Assembly: GCF_007680605.1 (NCBI RefSeq)
Contig: NZ_VEIO01000001.1
Coordinates: 3,167,276 to 3,231,275 of the forward strand
Direction: 5' to 3'
Length of the DNA stretch: 64,000 nucleotides
Source: Paenibacillus xylanexedens
GTDB taxonomy: Bacteria > Bacillota > Bacilli > Paenibacillales > Paenibacillaceae
Shown here piece after piece: positions 56,019-64,000 of this stretch. The position numbers and the translations under genes were made by a program. Position 1 is the first letter of the stretch. Every line of letters begins with the position of its first letter. The notes beneath the pieces were generated by a model that was not told where the DNA came from, did no database searches, and saw nothing but the letters and a program-made list of their open reading frames with translations.

Positions 56019-56891
56019 TCAGCCTTTTACCGAACCGAGCATCACTCCCTTGGCAAAATGCTTTTGCAGGAATGGGTAGACCAGCATGATCGGAATGGTC
56101 GAGAATACAATAACAGCCATGCGAATCGTAAGCGGCTGGATTTCGGTTTCCTCAATGCTCGTATCTCCGATTCGACTCTGTGCCAAAATGACAATCTCAC
56201 GTAGCCAAACTTGCACAGGCCACTTCTCACTATCGTTGATATAGATGACAGCACTGAAGAAGCTGTTCCAGTGTGCCACGGCGTAAAAGAGTGAAAAGGT
56301 AGCCATGGCCGGCATCGAGAGTGGCAGCACAATGCGGAACAAAACGCCGACATCGTTACAGCCATCGATTTTGGCCGCATCCTCCAGCTCATCCGGGATG
56401 GCCTGGAAGAAATTTTTGAGTACGATCAGGTTGAACGCACTGATAGCCGTTGGCAACATCAAAGACCAGAGTGTATCGGTAAGATGCAGGGATTTAACGA
56501 CGAAATACGTTGGAATCATACCGCCACTGAACAGCATTGTGAACAGTACACCTAGCAGGATCGGCTGGCGTCCGCGCAAATACTTTCTGGATAGCGGGTA
56601 AGCCATAAGCGATGTAAACAGTAAGTTAATCAGCGTGCCCACAACGGTAATATAGATCGATACACCGAGACTTCGAATCAATGTATCTGTAGAAAAAATG
56701 TAACGGTAAGCTGCCAGGGAGAACTCTTTTGGAAAAAGAATAAATCCGCCTTTAGCCACTTCATGCGGGCTGGTAAACGACACAGCCAAAATATAAATGA
56801 ACGGGATCACGGTCACGATTCCAATCAATAACAGCAAGCCATGATTCATAAAATCAAAGATCCGGTTGCCCCATGTTTTGTCCTGTTGCAT
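56019..56891 (-). CDS. Carbohydrate ABC transporter permease (LplC/YtcP type)
   Basis: This 290-residue CUT1 permease has six membrane helices. The coupling EAA loop is IPDELEDAAKIDGCNDVGVLFRIVLPLSMPA near residues 165-195, and LFSGGMIPTYFVVKSLHL is typical of the LplC subgroup. It is the second permease of the operon, 45 nt after the first. The TTFS-type end (HFAKGVMLGSVKG) is the usual family C-terminus. Confidence 0.94.
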   Translation of the reverse strand: MQQDKTWGNRIFDFMNHGLLLLIGIVTVIPFIYILAVSFTSPHEVAKGGFILFPKEFSLAAYRYIFSTDTLIRSLGVSIYITVVGTLINLLFTSLMAYPLSRKYLRGRQPILLGVLFTMLFSGGMIPTYFVVKSLHLTDTLWSLMLPTAISAFNLIVLKNFFQAIPDELEDAAKIDGCNDVGVLFRIVLPLSMPAMATFSLFYAVAHWNSFFSAVIYINDSEKWPVQVWLREIVILAQSRIGDTSIEETEIQPLTIRMAVIVFSTIPIMLVYPFLQKHFAKGVMLGSVKG

Positions 56892-56936
56892 CTAATGTTC
56901 ACTCCTGTCTGATGAAGAGCGTCTGCCAATATTGCA

Positions 56937-57890
56937 TTAATAGACGCCTTCCTCCCCGAATTTTTTGGCTAACGTATTGGCACCAAGCACTAGCGCCAGT
57001 CCAACAACCGACTTAAACAATCCGACAGCAGCACTATAACTGTACTGTGCCTGGGTAAGCCCCTTCGTGTATACGTAGGTGTCAAATACCTCTCCCACGT
57101 CACGGTTAGTAGGTGTCAGCATCAGGAAGATTTGTTCAAAGCCTGTATCCAGGAAGTGACCCAGACGCAAAATGAGCAAAATGATGATCGTACTCCGAAT
57201 CGCTGGCAACGTAATGTGCCAGGTCTGACGCCAGCGGTTAGCACCGTCAATCCGAGCTGCCTCATAAAGCTGCGTATCTACGCCAGAGAGTGCCGCCAGG
57301 AAGATAATTGTGCCCCAGCCTACTTCTTTCCAAATGGATTGTCCCACGATCATTGTACGGAACCATCCTGGTTCAAGCAGAAAGGCGATTTTTTGTCCTG
57401 TCAGGTTGTAGAGCAGCTCATTGATCGCACCGCCCTCAGTCGTGAACAGCATGTAAAACACACCAACCACAACAACCCAGGAAACAAAGTGCGGAACGTA
57501 AACCAATGTCTGCACGAAGCGTTTAAACCGCTCCCGCCGAACCTCATTCATCATGAGCGCAAGCACAATAGGTAATGGAAAAAAGAAAACCAGATTATAG
57601 ATCGCAAGTAAAAACGTGTTTCTAAATAAGGTCCAGAACTGCGGTTCTCCGAAAAAACGCTGGAAATGTTTGAATCCTACCCAATCACTTCCCAGGATAC
57701 CTTTGTACGGCGTGTAATCCTGAAAAGCCATCGTAATCCCATACATCGGTATGTATTTAAAGATAACAAAGTAAAGCACTCCCGGAATCAGCATAATGTA
57801 CAGCCACCGGTTTTTGATGACGTCCCTCCAGAGCAGGTTTTTGTCACTGCGGGTAGCGGGCCTTGTTCGAGCAGCCGTTTCGGCTTTCAT
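56937..57890 (-). CDS. Carbohydrate ABC transporter permease (LplB/YteP type)
   Basis: This 317-residue CUT1 permease has six helices. The N-terminal cytosolic stretch runs to DVIKNRWLYIMLIPGVLYFVIFKY, and the EAA loop is GVDTQLYEAARIDGANRWRQTWHITLPAI near residue 200. It is the first gene of the transporter unit. GGGGAGG is 8 nt before ATG 57890, so the frame open to 57932 is not fully used. A cre-like site lies about 20 nt before the start codon, where CcpA would act as a roadblock. Confidence 0.94.
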   Translation of the reverse strand: MKAETAARTRPATRSDKNLLWRDVIKNRWLYIMLIPGVLYFVIFKYIPMYGITMAFQDYTPYKGILGSDWVGFKHFQRFFGEPQFWTLFRNTFLLAIYNLVFFFPLPIVLALMMNEVRRERFKRFVQTLVYVPHFVSWVVVVGVFYMLFTTEGGAINELLYNLTGQKIAFLLEPGWFRTMIVGQSIWKEVGWGTIIFLAALSGVDTQLYEAARIDGANRWRQTWHITLPAIRSTIIILLILRLGHFLDTGFEQIFLMLTPTNRDVGEVFDTYVYTKGLTQAQYSYSAAVGLFKSVVGLALVLGANTLAKKFGEEGVY

Positions 57891-57909
57891 AGTGTCTTCC
57901 TCCCCACGT

Positions 57910-57923
57910 TGGAAACGATTACA
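57910..57923. promoter_or_regulatory. cre-like site before the permease operon
   Basis: TGGAAACGATTACA fits TGWAANCGNTNWCA with one mismatch. It lies between the regulator gene and the first permease gene, just upstream of the SD. Confidence 0.6.
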
Positions 57924-58149
57924 AAAGATCACTTCCTGAATTCATGTCTCCATTGTGGCGGATAATCGAATCACTGGCTATCATCTCGTTTTAGCCTCTT
58001 GTTTTCCCTTGTGTATCAAGGGTTTAACCCACTTAAGAATTGCTGGCGATACTTGAAATGAACTACTTTCAACCTGCATGTTCCTGGTTTAACTATGTTT
58101 TATAAGCTACAAATAGGCATAGAAAGAACGTTAAATTGAACGCCAAAAA

Positions 58150-58176
58150 CCTGCCTGCCATGACGGGCAGAGCAGG
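58150..58176 (-). terminator. Terminator after the YesS-like gene
   Basis: CCTGC-TC-TGCC / GGCA-G-GCAGG is followed by TTTTTGG on the minus strand. The transporter operon therefore likely has its own promoter in 57924-58145. Confidence 0.65.
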
Positions 58177-58185
58177 CCTTGTTCT

Positions 58186-60531
58186 CTAGCGTTGCTGCTC
58201 CCGGTACTTGCCGGGAGTCGTTCCTGTTATTTTGCGAAATGTACGGATAAAAGCTGTCGGGTTCGTGTAATTTAATTTTTCGGCGATTTCCGATATTTTC
58301 AGATCTGTCGTCTGTAGCCACGTTTTGGCTTTTTCCATGCGGTACTCTGCTAGATATTCGGTAAAATTAACACCCGCTTCCTTCTTGAAGACCCGGCTTA
58401 GATAAACAGGATGAAAGTTCAGCTCCTCGGCACAAGCCTCCAGCGATAAATCCCGATCATACCGTTCCTCGATCAGTCGAATCATCCGGCGGGCGATATT
58501 CATATATTGTGACTCCTCTTGTTCCTTCCAGTAACGAATCACAGGCAGAAATAATCGCTTGCGGAACCAACCCGTCATCTCGTCCAGTGTAGATAATTTC
58601 AGCAAGTATGCCATAGAAGCTTTCTCACCAAGCACTTCTGCCACATCTCCGCCCTGCTCTTGCACAAGTTGATATACTCGTGACAATAACTGCACCATAA
58701 TGACTGGATACTCGCTGAAATGCAGCTTTTTATCCGCCAGCAATCCTAAATATTGTGTAAAATAGATATCTGTTTTTTCTTCGTCTCCCTGTTTGATCGC
58801 TGAAGCCAACTGATCTTCAATCATTCGTAACTGCGTATACAGTGCGGCTTCCATCTGACCTCTTGGTTGAATGTCCTCATAATGTAGAATAATACGGCTA
58901 CCCAAGCTGACTCTGCCTTGCAACGCTTCTTTGCTCTCTTGATAGGCTCTAGGCGTATCTCCAATGCTGGAATAAGCCCGGCTAATACCTATGCTTACCG
59001 GCAGATTCAGATAGGTTACAACCCGTTCACGGATCCAATCGGCCTGTGTGTGCATCCATTCCTTCAGTTGCATCTCATCACTCAGTTCAGAAGCAAGCAC
59101 GGTAACCTGCGCATCATCTAGCATGACCGGTGTGAACCGAATCTCGGAGGGAATCAACTCACCTACCATATTATTGACTGCAAACAGCAATAGATCCCGA
59201 TCCTGCTCTTCATATCTCGTGCCTTCAAGCGTATCAATCTGAAGCATCAGCACGCCCAGATGTGACCATCCGGTCGGGAAATCATACAATTCGCCCTGAT
59301 ACCTGAAATCCTCTTCCGATATTTTACCTGTCAGCAGCTTGGTCATAAAAAACTCCTGAAGATGCACATGTTGTCCCTTCATCTGCTCGCGCATCGTTCT
59401 CTCCGAACTGAACAGCGTAGACAAGCGTTCCTCAATATAAATAAATTCATCCTGACGACGTCCTGCAGGAGGAAGCGGGGAATCCAGTCCTTTTGTAAAT
59501 TGCAGCAGTCTGGAGATTGGTGAGTACATGCGCCGGCTACCATAGATAGCCACAAGTCCGGTCACCAATAACATGATTAACGTCGCCACACCGGTCACCA
59601 CTGCGATTTTTTGCGATTGGGCTGTAATCTGTCCGAGCGAAACAACCGATACGTATAACCAGCCGTTTAGCGGAGACTGCCTGTAGCTGACGGCTACGGG
59701 TTTGCCCTCCACTTCTGCACTGTAAAAACCTTCTGCTTCCCCCGTTGTCTGAACCTTCTCCTGAATGTCTTGGTTGAGCAACTCGTATTTATTTCCATAA
59801 TTCGTGTCATTCAAAAAGTATTTCTGGTCTTTATCAAGAACATACAAATCACCCGAATTCGGATTCCGGCTCAAAAAGCTGCTAAGCTCCGCATCCGCAA
59901 TGTCAATGACAAGAAATCCTTTTGGTTTCACGTTTGTGGGCACCATCGGAATTTTAAAAACCATGCTGACTACATTATCAGAAGAGATCAAGGTAGGGGC
60001 CTGTTCCGTTAAAGCCTCACCCATGCCAGCAGATACAGGCACGCTCTCTTTGGATGAACTTTTATTCTGAGTGACCCAGAACAAACTGTTGGTGTATGTA
60101 AGATAAGTTCCGATTCGGTCTCGAATGCTGAAATCATTGATTTTGCCGAATGAACGCATGGATACGACCCAGTCCTGCTCCAGATTCACAAGGTACGCCT
60201 GATCAATACTCGTGACCGCCTGCAGATTGTTGAAGCCGGATGTCAAATCACGAATTTCTTGAAATTCGCTACTATTCAGCGGTTGCTTCATTGCACGAAG
60301 CACCAAAGGTGAATTGACGTACTGGATTGAGGACAGTTGTAAACTTCGTAATACTTGTTCCACTCGCATCTGAGTCTGATGTAGTATCTGAAGATTGCTC
60401 TCGCGCACTTTCTGTTCGATATCACGGGAAGCAATCGTATACGAGACGGAACCAATCACAATGACTGGCAATGCCCCAAGAATCATCGTAAAGCAGAGCA
60501 GACGCAGTAGATATTTAGGCAAGAAGAGCAT
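58186..60531 (-). CDS. Membrane-bound AraC-type regulator (YesS-like)
   Basis: This 781-residue protein has a membrane helix at about 8-30, an extracellular Cache-like sensor (about 35-290), a second helix at about 295-318 (IAVVTGVATLIMLLVTGLVAIYGS) and a cytosolic linker. The C-terminal AraC HTH is at about 680-780 (LSLEACAEELNFHPVYLSRVFKKEAGVNFTEYL, LNYTNPTAFIRTFRKITGTTPGKYR). This one-component layout is that of B. subtilis YesS, activator of rhamnogalacturonan genes. ATG 60531 touches the SD GGGAG; TTG 60522 would be better spaced. A cre-like site lies just upstream. Confidence 0.9.
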   Translation of the reverse strand: MLFLPKYLLRLLCFTMILGALPVIVIGSVSYTIASRDIEQKVRESNLQILHQTQMRVEQVLRSLQLSSIQYVNSPLVLRAMKQPLNSSEFQEIRDLTSGFNNLQAVTSIDQAYLVNLEQDWVVSMRSFGKINDFSIRDRIGTYLTYTNSLFWVTQNKSSSKESVPVSAGMGEALTEQAPTLISSDNVVSMVFKIPMVPTNVKPKGFLVIDIADAELSSFLSRNPNSGDLYVLDKDQKYFLNDTNYGNKYELLNQDIQEKVQTTGEAEGFYSAEVEGKPVAVSYRQSPLNGWLYVSVVSLGQITAQSQKIAVVTGVATLIMLLVTGLVAIYGSRRMYSPISRLLQFTKGLDSPLPPAGRRQDEFIYIEERLSTLFSSERTMREQMKGQHVHLQEFFMTKLLTGKISEEDFRYQGELYDFPTGWSHLGVLMLQIDTLEGTRYEEQDRDLLLFAVNNMVGELIPSEIRFTPVMLDDAQVTVLASELSDEMQLKEWMHTQADWIRERVVTYLNLPVSIGISRAYSSIGDTPRAYQESKEALQGRVSLGSRIILHYEDIQPRGQMEAALYTQLRMIEDQLASAIKQGDEEKTDIYFTQYLGLLADKKLHFSEYPVIMVQLLSRVYQLVQEQGGDVAEVLGEKASMAYLLKLSTLDEMTGWFRKRLFLPVIRYWKEQEESQYMNIARRMIRLIEERYDRDLSLEACAEELNFHPVYLSRVFKKEAGVNFTEYLAEYRMEKAKTWLQTTDLKISEIAEKLNYTNPTAFIRTFRKITGTTPGKYREQQR

Positions 60532-60541
60532 CTCCCTTTTA

Positions 60542-60555
60542 TAAAATCGCTTACA
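60542..60555. promoter_or_regulatory. cre-like site before the YesS-like gene
   Basis: On the minus strand TGTAAGCGATTTTA has one mismatch to TGWAANCGNTNWCA. It lies 11 nt before the regulator start codon. Confidence 0.5.
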
Positions 60556-60623
60556 TTGGTTTAAATTACTATTGTTATTTTAAAACCCATTCATAATCAA
60601 GTCCACATCTTTATTCACAATTG

Positions 60624-60652
60624 TTGACTTGAAGTGATTTCCAGTTTATATT
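60624..60652 (+). promoter_or_regulatory. Sigma-A promoter of the leader RNA
   Basis: TTGACT (60624-60629) and TATATT (60647-60652) are exactly 17 nt apart. They predict a start near 60659, just before the leader peptide SD. Confidence 0.7.
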
Positions 60653-60687
60653 ACTTGTATATTCCTCAGGTCGAAGGAGAGATTTTG

Positions 60688-60711
60688 ATGTCGGTGAGCG
60701 TTCTTAACTAA
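60688..60711 (+). CDS. Seven-residue leader peptide MSVSVLN
   Basis: ATG 60688 lies 6 nt behind AAGGAGAG, and the frame reads MSVSVLN then TAA. The last four codons are exactly the 5' arm of the 12-bp stem, so a ribosome on the ORF would prevent or delay that stem. The sequence GAAGGAGAGATTT at its SD recurs unchanged at the SD of the downstream mutS2-like gene. Confidence 0.5.
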   Translation: MSVSVLN

Positions 60712-60860
60712 TCAAGTTTCATATTCAGGAGTTTGGCTTTTCATGACACTTTTGCCGTAAAGGCATACGTGTATTTCATGATGCGTCAGAACCCTGTACT
60801 TAGTTAAGAACAGCGGAAATCAAACATCGCCTCCGGGATTGCCTATGTCCGGGTCTATTT

Positions 60861-60888
60861 CCGCGCTGTGTTCAGCGCGGATTTTTTT
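60861..60888 (+). terminator. First terminator of the leader
   Basis: CCGCGCTG-TGTT-CAGCGCGG, a perfect 8-bp stem, is followed by ATTTTTTT. Confidence 0.9.
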
Positions 60889-60926
60889 GGTTAGACCTTA
60901 TGTGGACTTTGCTTTCCCATACGTTC

Positions 60927-60966
60927 AGGGCGGAGAATGACGTTTGTTCATTCTCCGCCCTTTTTG
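60927..60966 (+). terminator. Second terminator before the mutS2-like gene
   Basis: AGGGCGGAGAATGA and TCATTCTCCGCCCT pair perfectly over 14 bp, followed by TTTTTGTG. Its 5' arm is also partly complementary to ATTTCCGC of the first terminator region. Confidence 0.9.
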
Positions 60967-60987
60967 TGTTTTCCATGAGGAATATTT

Positions 60988-61016
60988 TTGACTATATAAA
61001 TTGAACTAAAGATTAT
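60988..61016 (+). promoter_or_regulatory. Candidate internal promoter for the mutS2-like gene
   Basis: TTGACT (60988-60993) and GATTAT (61011-61016) are 17 nt apart, downstream of both terminators. It may give leader-independent expression. Confidence 0.45.
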
Positions 61017-61068
61017 TCACACATGCACTCCGATGACAAAACATTACACATGAAGGAGAGATTTAAAC

Positions 61069-63123
61069 ATGAACAACAATACCAACAATAATGACGCTAA
61101 CATGACAGCAAACATCAGGAGTTCAAACGAGCAAACCCTAACCACTCTGGGCTTCCACCATATCCAAAAAAATATAGCAGACTGCGCCCTTTCCTATCTG
61201 GGCAAACGTTATGCCCGGGAGCTCAAACCGATGACCGATGTCCGTCTGATTCAGATGCGTCTGGACGAAGCAGCGGAGGCCACGGCTCTTGTCCGTTTTG
61301 GGGCGAGCGTGCCAATCCCTTCGCTGGAGGGGATGGAAACGATTATTAACCTGCTTGGCACGGGATATCTGTTCAGTGAACGCGACTTCAGTCATCTCGC
61401 GCAATTTCTACACAGCTGCACACAACTGATGAAGTATATGGAGAGCAAATCCGGCATCGCTCCCATCGTAAGTCGTTATGCATCATCTATGATGCTCATG
61501 GAACCCTTACGAAGTGAAATCGAACGCTGTATTCACAACGGTCGAATTCAGGATCAAGCGAGCAAGGAACTCGTACGGATTCGAAAGAAAATGACCGTGC
61601 ATGAGGAACGCATGAAGCGCAAGCTGGATTCACTGGTTAGCAAACACCGTTCGATCATGCAGGAGCAGGTCGTGAGCCAGCGTAATGGAAAAACCGTACT
61701 GCCCATCAAAAAAGAGTTCCGCAAACAGGTTAAAGGCATTGTGCTCGACGAATCGGGGAGCGGCCAAACCGTATATATCGAACCAGCCGAGCTGTCAGGA
61801 TTGCAGATGGAACTCTCTTCACTACAAGCCGAGGAATCGAGAGAAGAGATGAAAATCCTCGGAGACTTGACTTCTCTGGCCGAATCGTACAGCCGGGAAA
61901 TTGCACTGAATACAGAAACCGTTGGCGTGCTGGACTTCCTGTTCGCCAAAGCAAAATATGCGGCGGCTATAGATGGACGATCCGTCCGCGTTAATAGCAA
62001 CGGTAAAGTTAAACTGCAACGAGCGAGACACCCCTTGATGGGTCCGTCCATGGTCCCGCTTGATTTTTCCATCGGGTACAATTACTCGTCTCTCATCATT
62101 ACAGGTCCGAATACGGGCGGCAAAACCGTTGCACTCAAAACGTTGGGGTTACTCACGCTCATGGTGCAATCCGGGCTGCTTGTTCCTGTGGATGAGCGAG
62201 GTGAAATGGCTGTATATGAACAGATCGTAGTGGATATCGGCGATGGACAAAGTCTTGAACAGGCACTAAGCACGTTCTCGGCACATATTCGGAATATGAT
62301 TACCATTCTGGAGCAGGCGAATCCTTCCACGCTTGTACTGATTGACGAGATGGCGTCAGGCACAGATCCTGGAGAGGGCGTAGGACTTTCCATTGCCATG
62401 CTGGAGGAATTGCATCACCGCGGAGCTACCGTAGTAGCTACAACGCATTTTGGGGAAATCAAGCATTTTGCCTCAGCCACGCCTGGATTTGAAAATGCAC
62501 GCATGGAGTTTGACACCGTATCTCTCCAACCTCTGTATCGACTTCGGATCGGAGAAGCCGGTGAAAGCTATGCATATTCTATCGCGCTGAAGCTGGGCAT
62601 GCCTGTGCATATCATCGATCGTTCCAAATCTGTTGTGGGTGAAGCTCACACGAAGAACAAGATGCAAGATGTTGCAAAAGAACCGCAATCACAACCAGAT
62701 AGTGAACGTCACACTACCTTGCCTGTCTCAATGGAACACACCGATTCTATAGAGCAAAATGCACACACGACCGTCCCAACTGAGACTATATCTCCAAACG
62801 ATCCGGCTCACTTCTCTGATCCAGCACCAGCACCAATACGTGCTTTTCGTAAAGGAGACCGCGTCTATGTAGCCTATCTGGATCAGGCAGGCATAGTAAG
62901 TGAAGAAGAGGATAACCGTGGACAGATCGGGGTCATGATTCGGGGCCGCAAACTAAAAATTCATAAGAAACGTATGTGTCTGCACATCTCTGCTGATGAG
63001 TTGTATCCAGCCGATTATGATCTCGATATTGTGCTCGAAAGCAAAGAAAATCGTAAAAAACGCAAACTCATGGGGCGCAAACATGTCGAGGGATTACGAA
63101 TTGAGCTACCGCCGGAAGAATGA
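61069..63123 (+). CDS. MutS2-type ATPase lacking the Smr domain
   Basis: This 684-residue protein has an Asn-rich start, the MutS core and lever helices, with a connector GSGQTVYIEPAELSGLQMEL typical of MutS2. The ATPase has Walker A ITGPNTGGKTVALKTLGLL near residue 345 and Walker B TLVLIDEMASGTDPGEGVG, followed by ATTHFGEIKHFA. A Ser/Pro/His-rich linker leads to a KOW-like segment (FRKGDRVYVAYLDQAGIVSEE). The protein ends at LRIELPPEE, where full MutS2 continues into an Smr nuclease of about 90 residues. In B. subtilis full MutS2 acts on collided ribosomes. AAGGAGAG is 8 nt before ATG 61069. Confidence 0.88.
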   Translation: MNNNTNNNDANMTANIRSSNEQTLTTLGFHHIQKNIADCALSYLGKRYARELKPMTDVRLIQMRLDEAAEATALVRFGASVPIPSLEGMETIINLLGTGYLFSERDFSHLAQFLHSCTQLMKYMESKSGIAPIVSRYASSMMLMEPLRSEIERCIHNGRIQDQASKELVRIRKKMTVHEERMKRKLDSLVSKHRSIMQEQVVSQRNGKTVLPIKKEFRKQVKGIVLDESGSGQTVYIEPAELSGLQMELSSLQAEESREEMKILGDLTSLAESYSREIALNTETVGVLDFLFAKAKYAAAIDGRSVRVNSNGKVKLQRARHPLMGPSMVPLDFSIGYNYSSLIITGPNTGGKTVALKTLGLLTLMVQSGLLVPVDERGEMAVYEQIVVDIGDGQSLEQALSTFSAHIRNMITILEQANPSTLVLIDEMASGTDPGEGVGLSIAMLEELHHRGATVVATTHFGEIKHFASATPGFENARMEFDTVSLQPLYRLRIGEAGESYAYSIALKLGMPVHIIDRSKSVVGEAHTKNKMQDVAKEPQSQPDSERHTTLPVSMEHTDSIEQNAHTTVPTETISPNDPAHFSDPAPAPIRAFRKGDRVYVAYLDQAGIVSEEEDNRGQIGVMIRGRKLKIHKKRMCLHISADELYPADYDLDIVLESKENRKKRKLMGRKHVEGLRIELPPEE

Positions 63124-63309
63124 ATACACGCTCCTGCATTTAAAAAAATCAAACTGTGCATACGTTACCCTCATAGGAGTACTTGCGGTACAGATGGAGT
63201 AAGTCACGATTTTAAAAGGTGGGAGCAAAACTCTTGTATTTGTTATACTGAAATCAACAAAAGGTCCCTGCCCGGAATACAAAACAATGAAAAAGGAGGG
63301 AGATAGGCC

Positions 63310-63540
63310 ATGTCTGATCAACAGGATAGCACTCCTGGCCAAACGCTCAATGCGCTGATATGTCCACTTTGCGGGGAAAGCAATGCTTGTGCCTATGCTG
63401 AAGGTAAACCACATTCGGAATGTTGGTGCGGATATGTTTCCTTCCCCGAAGGAGTGTTTGAACGTATTCCAGCCGAGCAACGCCACAAATCATGCATTTG
63501 TCAGCGTTGTTTGGAGAATTATGTTCGTGATCATCATTAG
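63310..63540 (+). CDS. Cysteine-rich CWC family protein
   Basis: This 76-residue protein has CPLCGESNAC, SECWCGYVSFP and CICQRCLENY, the cysteine pattern of the Cys_rich_CWC family, probably a small metal-binding (zinc-ribbon-like) protein of unknown role. AAAGGAGGGAG precedes ATG 63310 at about 9 nt. An extended -10 (TGTTATACT, 63241-63249) upstream suggests its own promoter. A terminator follows. Confidence 0.85.
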   Translation: MSDQQDSTPGQTLNALICPLCGESNACAYAEGKPHSECWCGYVSFPEGVFERIPAEQRHKSCICQRCLENYVRDHH

Positions 63541-63555
63541 AGATAGAACAAAAAA

Positions 63556-63614
63556 AAGAAACCATCCCGTTCGAATGACAGTGCAACAATCATCTGAACG
63601 GAGATGGTTTCTTT
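63556..63614. terminator. Bidirectional terminator
   Basis: AAAGAAACCATC-CC-GTTC and GAAC-GGA-GATGGTTTCTTT pair around a 23-nt loop between convergent genes. Confidence 0.75.
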
Positions 63615-63657
63615 ATATTTTCATGCGCAAGTTCTGTACCGTATTGCGCTGACACAA

Positions 63658-64000
63658 TTACATCTGTTTGTACTGCTTCACTGCCTCCACCACTACCGGA
63701 TGATTCTCATCCATACCGGTATAGTGTGATAACGCGGCTTCAACGCCTTTTTGACGGATCATGCTTTGCAACTCCACCGCTTCGGGATCATCAGACACGT
63801 CGAACTTACAGGCTGCCGCCATCCCCATAGCGAGATGTGTCACCGGCATGTCATCTGCGTGCGCCAGAAGCGCCGGGCGAACGAGACGATCATTCGGGGA
63901 AAGCTTGCGCAGCGGCGAGCGCCCCACACGGGTTACCTCGTCGGTCAGATAAGGATTAACGAACCGTCCCAAAATTTTCTCAATATACTGCTCATGTTCT
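63658..64000 (-). CDS. mtlD: Mannitol-1-phosphate 5-dehydrogenase, C-terminal part (5' end outside window)
   Basis: The minus-strand frame stays open to the right edge and gives 113 residues: EHEQYIEKILGRFVNPYLTD, then VTRVGRSPLRKLSPNDRLVRPA and THLAMGMAAACKF. RFxNP, V-x-R-x-P-x-R-K-L and DRLVxPA are conserved in the C-terminal domain of MtlD, which oxidises mannitol-1-phosphate to fructose-6-phosphate with NAD+. An internal ATG at 63972 is not the start. The rest of the mannitol genes should lie beyond the window. Confidence 0.88.
   Translation of the reverse strand, partial: EHEQYIEKILGRFVNPYLTDEVTRVGRSPLRKLSPNDRLVRPALLAHADDMPVTHLAMGMAAACKFDVSDDPEAVELQSMIRQKGVEAALSHYTGMDENHPVVVEAVKQYKQM

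Larger units (their letters stand above)
60660..60888 (+). ncRNA. Leader/attenuator RNA upstream of the MutS2 paralogue
   Basis: From a good promoter the RNA contains a 7-codon ORF, then a rod-like hairpin: GTTCTTAACTAA (60700-60711) pairs perfectly with TTAGTTAAGAAC (60800-60811), with inner CAGG/CCTG, CATGA/TCATG, CAC/GTG and TGCC/GGCA helices. Next GCGGAAAT (60813-60820) can pair with ATTTCCGC (60857-60864), whose CCGC is also the start of a terminator stem. The two folds exclude each other, as in ribosome-controlled attenuators. It could also be a free-standing small RNA. I know no matching family. Confidence 0.6.

Noticed and set aside
60660..60888. T-box, 6S RNA or known riboswitch
   Set aside because: No T-box sequence, no 6S-type large bubble of proper length and no recognisable aptamer core; the leader-peptide attenuator reading fits better.

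Overview
The window reads as chromosome of a low- to mid-GC Gram-positive spore former, most likely Paenibacillus. The grounds are strong AGGAGG-type ribosome binding sites, frequent GTG/TTG starts, Rho-independent terminators after most units, LplABC-type sugar transporters with a YesS-like regulator, YesMN-type two-component proteins, an SLH protein, FabV and a yybP-ykoY riboswitch. I see no rRNA, tRNA, phage, transposase or CRISPR array.

Layout. 1-3.1 kb: AlkD-like DNA repair protein (cut by the window edge), MgtE Mg2+ channel, a methyltransferase. 3.2-11.6 kb (minus): a monosaccharide ABC transporter (ChvE/MmsA/MmsB type) preceded by its own sensor set of anchored sugar-binding protein, histidine kinase and response regulator; the order matches the Geobacillus araPST-araEGH system. 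12-21 kb: LysE exporter with AraC regulator, a secreted CSC protein, a PAP2 phosphatase, a 6-phospho-beta-glucosidase divergent from a WYL regulator, a methyltransferase, a SUKH-like protein and two related membrane/cytosolic proteins. 21.0-22.2 kb is a gene-free repeat island. 22.2-31 kb: HTH-TPR regulator, FabV, a BrfA-like ribosome-rescue protein, a sigma factor with a long C-terminal extension, a membrane Mrr-type nuclease, a secreted propeller protein, MsrA and a GlsB-type stress protein. 31-36 kb (minus): AAA ATPase plus RtcB RNA ligase behind a structured leader, then a TerC-family protein behind a Mn2+ riboswitch. 36-46 kb: glycosyltransferase, HIRAN/WYL pair, ribosomal protein L25 and two type I pullulanases. 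46-51 kb: a large Ig-like secreted protein with an SLH protein. 51-60.5 kb (minus): a rhamnogalacturonan-type operon (two permeases, two solute-binding proteins, GH105) with a YesS-like regulator and cre-like sites. 60.6-64 kb: a leader RNA with a 7-codon ORF and tandem terminators in front of a MutS2 paralogue lacking Smr, a CWC protein, and the 3' part of mtlD.

Two themes stand out. One is carbohydrate use under CcpA-like control: four cre-like sites lie at sugar genes. The other is RNA and ribosome quality control, with three separate loci that each carry an RNA-level switch: brfA has a terminator inside its reading frame, the rtcB leader has a small ORF and a terminator, and the mutS2 leader has a leader peptide overlapping a perfect 12-bp stem plus competing terminator arms. 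These leaders are the best candidates for undescribed regulation here. All names rest on motif recognition by eye; no database search was run.
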